A program made the position numbers and the translations under genes. 64,000 bases of DNA from Virgibacillus sp. SK37 (GTDB lineage: Bacteria > Bacillota > Bacilli > Bacillales > Amphibacillaceae): the NCBI RefSeq assembly GCF_000725285.1, contig NZ_CP007161.1, positions 3,386,213 through 3,450,212 on the forward strand. Reading direction: 5' to 3'. Below are positions 61,904-64,000 of the stretch, in pieces. Numbering within the stretch: the first letter of the stretch is position 1; the number at the start of each line of letters is the position of its first letter. The notes under the pieces are model-generated. The model was not told the DNA's origin. It did no database searches and saw nothing but the letters and a program-made list of their open reading frames with translations.

Positions 61904-63261
61904 TACTCTTCCCTCCCTGCTTTTTCACGTGAAAATAATTCCTTCTCTTTCCACTTACCGAATCGATAATACATATAAGCAATCAAGCTACTTACGAGAA
62001 AGCTTAACCCCATCCCAATTGCTATACCCATTTCACCAAATAAACCGGACATTATCTCAGCCAGAGGGTAACGCAATAACCAGAAAGATATAATATTTAA
62101 AATTAAGACCTGATACATAGCGCCCGAAGCACGGACAATACCATTTAAAATAAAGTTAATCCCAAGAAAAGGGTAGCACAAAGCAATAATAGTTAAATAC
62201 GTGGTACCAAATTCAACTGCAGCCTTATCCTGAATAAACAACTTTATTCCATATTCAGCAAACAATAGAACACACACACCGACAATTAGCATGATACCTG
62301 CGTTATACAACACTCCATACTTGGCGATCTTACGGACTCTTTCCCAGTTATTGCTGCCTATATTTTGCCCGGCCATACTACTAACCGCCGTACCCAATGC
62401 ATGAGCAGGAAGCATAATTAAACTATCTAATCGCTGCGCAGCACTAAAACCGGCAACTACGTCTCCACCAAAATCAGTTACAGCACTCATTATTGCTGCA
62501 ACTCCTGCAGCAATTACAGCCATTTGCATACCAGATGGGATGCCTAGATGGAAAATCAGTTTTATTTCTTCCTTTTTAGGAAATTCAGGTATTTGAAAAG
62601 GAGCTAGTTTTTTGCGCAGTACATAGGAGACACCAAATATAAATGCACTTCCCTGAGCAAGAATTGTTGCATATGCAGCACCCTTAACGCCTAAATTAAA
62701 CACAGAAATAAACAAAGGATCCAAAACTATATTTAATAAAACAGCAATCATTACAAATCGAAGGGGTGTTTTACTATCACCTAACGCTCGCAGTACAGTA
62801 CTGATAAAATTATAACCAAACAAGAAGAGAATCCCAAGAAAATTTAACTGTAAGTAAGCCTTCGCATTAGCCAGCATGGCCTCCGGAGTCCCTACAAGCA
62901 TAAGAAGAGGCTCTGCCAGCAGAAAACCGAGCAGGCCTAACATAACAGAAAGAATAGTTAAGAGCACCACAAACGCATTTAAGTAACTTCTTAACCCTTC
63001 TTGGTGTGACTTCCCCTTTTGCTGTGAGAGTATTGTTAGGGCAGCATTATTCATTCCAATAACGAAGGATAATACGGTAAAGATGATCGTACTGGAGACT
63101 GCCACCGCCCCTAACGCGTTTCCCCCAAGCAAATTTCCTATCCATAAACTATCTGCAAACTGATAAGAGGTTTGAAGCAAATTTGTCAGCATAAGTGGAC
63201 CTGAAAAATATATTAACTGTTTTAGTATATTTCCTTGGGTAAAATTATGCTGATTTGCCAT
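61900..63261 (-). CDS. MATE family efflux transporter
   Basis: This 453-residue MATE/NorM-type exporter has 12 helices. Typical blocks are LQTSYQFADSLWIGNLLGGN (about 25-44), AALTILSQQKGKSHQEGLRS and the second-half AAQRLDSLIMLPAHALGTAV. It exports cationic compounds with Na+ or H+. GAAAGGAA precedes the ATG. It heads an operon with the four-helix protein and the lysozyme-like protein. Confidence 0.9.
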   Translation of the reverse strand: MANQHNFTQGNILKQLIYFSGPLMLTNLLQTSYQFADSLWIGNLLGGNALGAVAVSSTIIFTVLSFVIGMNNAALTILSQQKGKSHQEGLRSYLNAFVVLLTILSVMLGLLGFLLAEPLLMLVGTPEAMLANAKAYLQLNFLGILFLFGYNFISTVLRALGDSKTPLRFVMIAVLLNIVLDPLFISVFNLGVKGAAYATILAQGSAFIFGVSYVLRKKLAPFQIPEFPKKEEIKLIFHLGIPSGMQMAVIAAGVAAIMSAVTDFGGDVVAGFSAAQRLDSLIMLPAHALGTAVSSMAGQNIGSNNWERVRKIAKYGVLYNAGIMLIVGVCVLLFAEYGIKLFIQDKAAVEFGTTYLTIIALCYPFLGINFILNGIVRASGAMYQVLILNIISFWLLRYPLAEIMSGLFGEMGIAIGMGLSFLVSSLIAYMYYRFGKWKEKELFSREKAGREEY

Positions 63262-63452
63262 GTTAACAATTCCTTTCTAATAAAATGCTTGAGATCCAAC
63301 TTAATTATTTTTATATTTGACGAAGAAACCGATCCAATGAGCGTATTTCTATAGCGTTATGATAAACATATTTCTCAAAAAAGCTTGCAATTCATATTTA
63401 TAGGTAATTCAAACTACCATCTACTTTACCCTTATCTTCCCTGAACATAAAC

Positions 63453-63482
63453 AAAGGTGACCAGAATCTCTGATCACCTTTG
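63453..63482 (-). terminator. TRAP permease terminator
   Basis: AAAGGTGA and TCACCTTT with inner CAGA/CTG pairing, 14 bases beyond the permease stop. Confidence 0.85.
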
Positions 63483-63495
63483 CTGTATTCGTGTA

Positions 63496-64000
63496 TTAAG
63501 CTTGTGCTCTTGCTTCTTTTGCTTTGTCTTTTTTATCCCGTTTCCAGATGAACTGGAGTGCAATCATAATAATGAATGCTGCTGCACCAAACAAATCGGT
63601 GTGTCCCTCTGGATAAATTAAGAGTATTCCTGTTATCACTGCAGCAATCCGCTCAATCCAAGGAAGTTTTCGATACCAATAACCAATTAATCCTGCTCCA
63701 ATAGCAATCATACCCGTAATAGCAGTGAGTAAAATTAGCAAGATTTCAAAGAAAGTCGTATCTATCATGAGTAATTGCGGTTGCAACACAAACATATATG
63801 GAATAATAAAGGCTGCAATTGCTAACTTTGATGCATTTACTCCTGTACGTATCGGTTCGCCACCAGAAATACCTGTTGCCGCAAATGCCGCAAGTGCAAC
63901 CGGGGGCGTTATATCCGCTACAATACCAAAATAAAATACAAACATATGACCAGCCAATACAGGAATTGCCACTTCCAATTGATCATTTAATGCAAGTATT
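63496..64000 (-). CDS. TRAP transporter large permease, C-terminal part (partial)
   Basis: The frame stays open to the window edge, so the 5' end is missing; 167 residues are seen. The block VLAGHMFVFYFGIVADITPP then VALAAFAATGISG is the signature of fused TRAP permeases (TRAP 4TM/12TM type), which import organic acids such as C4-dicarboxylates with Na+ and a binding protein. Three to four helices and a charged tail (KRDKKDKAKEARAQA) close the protein. A TTG at 63978 is not a credible start because the family sequence continues upstream (ILALNDQLEVAIP). Confidence 0.88.
   Translation of the reverse strand, partial: ILALNDQLEVAIPVLAGHMFVFYFGIVADITPPVALAAFAATGISGGEPIRTGVNASKLAIAAFIIPYMFVLQPQLLMIDTTFFEILLILLTAITGMIAIGAGLIGYWYRKLPWIERIAAVITGILLIYPEGHTDLFGAAAFIIMIALQFIWKRDKKDKAKEARAQA

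Noticed and set aside
63496-63978. Complete 160-residue protein starting at TTG 63978
   Set aside because: The frame and the TRAP permease family sequence continue to the window edge, so this is the end of a longer gene.

Overview
The window is a chromosomal segment of a low-G+C, spore-forming, salt-adapted member of the Bacillaceae, most like Virgibacillus or Oceanobacillus. Three things point there. The first 8 kb keeps the B. subtilis-type order ywhD-ywgA-ywfO / lipL / pta / hemQ / gerQ / ywdK-ywdI. Sporulation signals are present (gerQ behind a sigma-E-like promoter, a cwlJ remnant, Ku/LigD). An ectoine hydroxylase (EctD) has the iron ligands at the same residue numbers (H146, D148, H248) as the Salibacillus/Virgibacillus salexigens enzyme.

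Layout. 0.4-8 kb: conserved core (HD phosphohydrolase, lipoyl transfer, acetate metabolism, coproheme decarboxylase, spore coat). 8-24 kb: YerD-type glutamate synthase-like protein, UbiB kinase with a coiled-coil partner, YjiH protein, an SDR reductase, a frameshifted membrane acyltransferase, divergent Ku and LigD (NHEJ), cystine transporter, OsmC, a TerC manganese exporter under a yybP-ykoY riboswitch. 24-40 kb: phosphoglucomutase, AI-2E-type exporter, CPA antiporter with a TrkA domain, BrnQ, RecQ, AmpS, alanine symporter, thioesterase, cardiolipin synthase. 40-47 kb: sulfur amino acid block (methionine gamma-lyase, SAM-I riboswitch, extended MetY) with RarD and the YpmR/YpmS pair. 47-64 kb: ectD, WYL regulator, papain-like hydrolase, ABC-F protein, threonine catabolism operon (kbl-tdh), LysM-3D wall protein, DUF1002 protein, MFS and MATE exporters, alcohol dehydrogenase, RidA, a lysozyme-like protein, and the C-terminal end of a TRAP permease cut by the window edge.

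No phage, transposase, rRNA, tRNA or CRISPR array is visible. The strongest unexplained structure is a family of gene-free intergenic elements (about 200-540 bp) bounded by imperfect inverted ends of the type AAACTGCGACGTA / TACGTCGCAGTTT. They enclose interchangeable modules: a GC-rich hairpin 'A', a GC-rich hairpin 'B' that occurs in both orientations, or tandem copies of a 40-bp unit. Four well-supported elements, one weaker one and two fragments occur in 64 kb, and one carries a nested insertion. They look like MITE-type passengers.

Other notable items: a cwlJ gene reduced to its first 24 codons in front of gerQ; an acyltransferase interrupted at a run of eight T; a second terminator behind the manganese riboswitch that can pair with the first one; a MetY protein with about 137 extra C-terminal residues; and an ABC-F protein with an altered second P-loop. 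Where a ribosome binding site clearly selects an internal start codon, the start was moved and this is stated.
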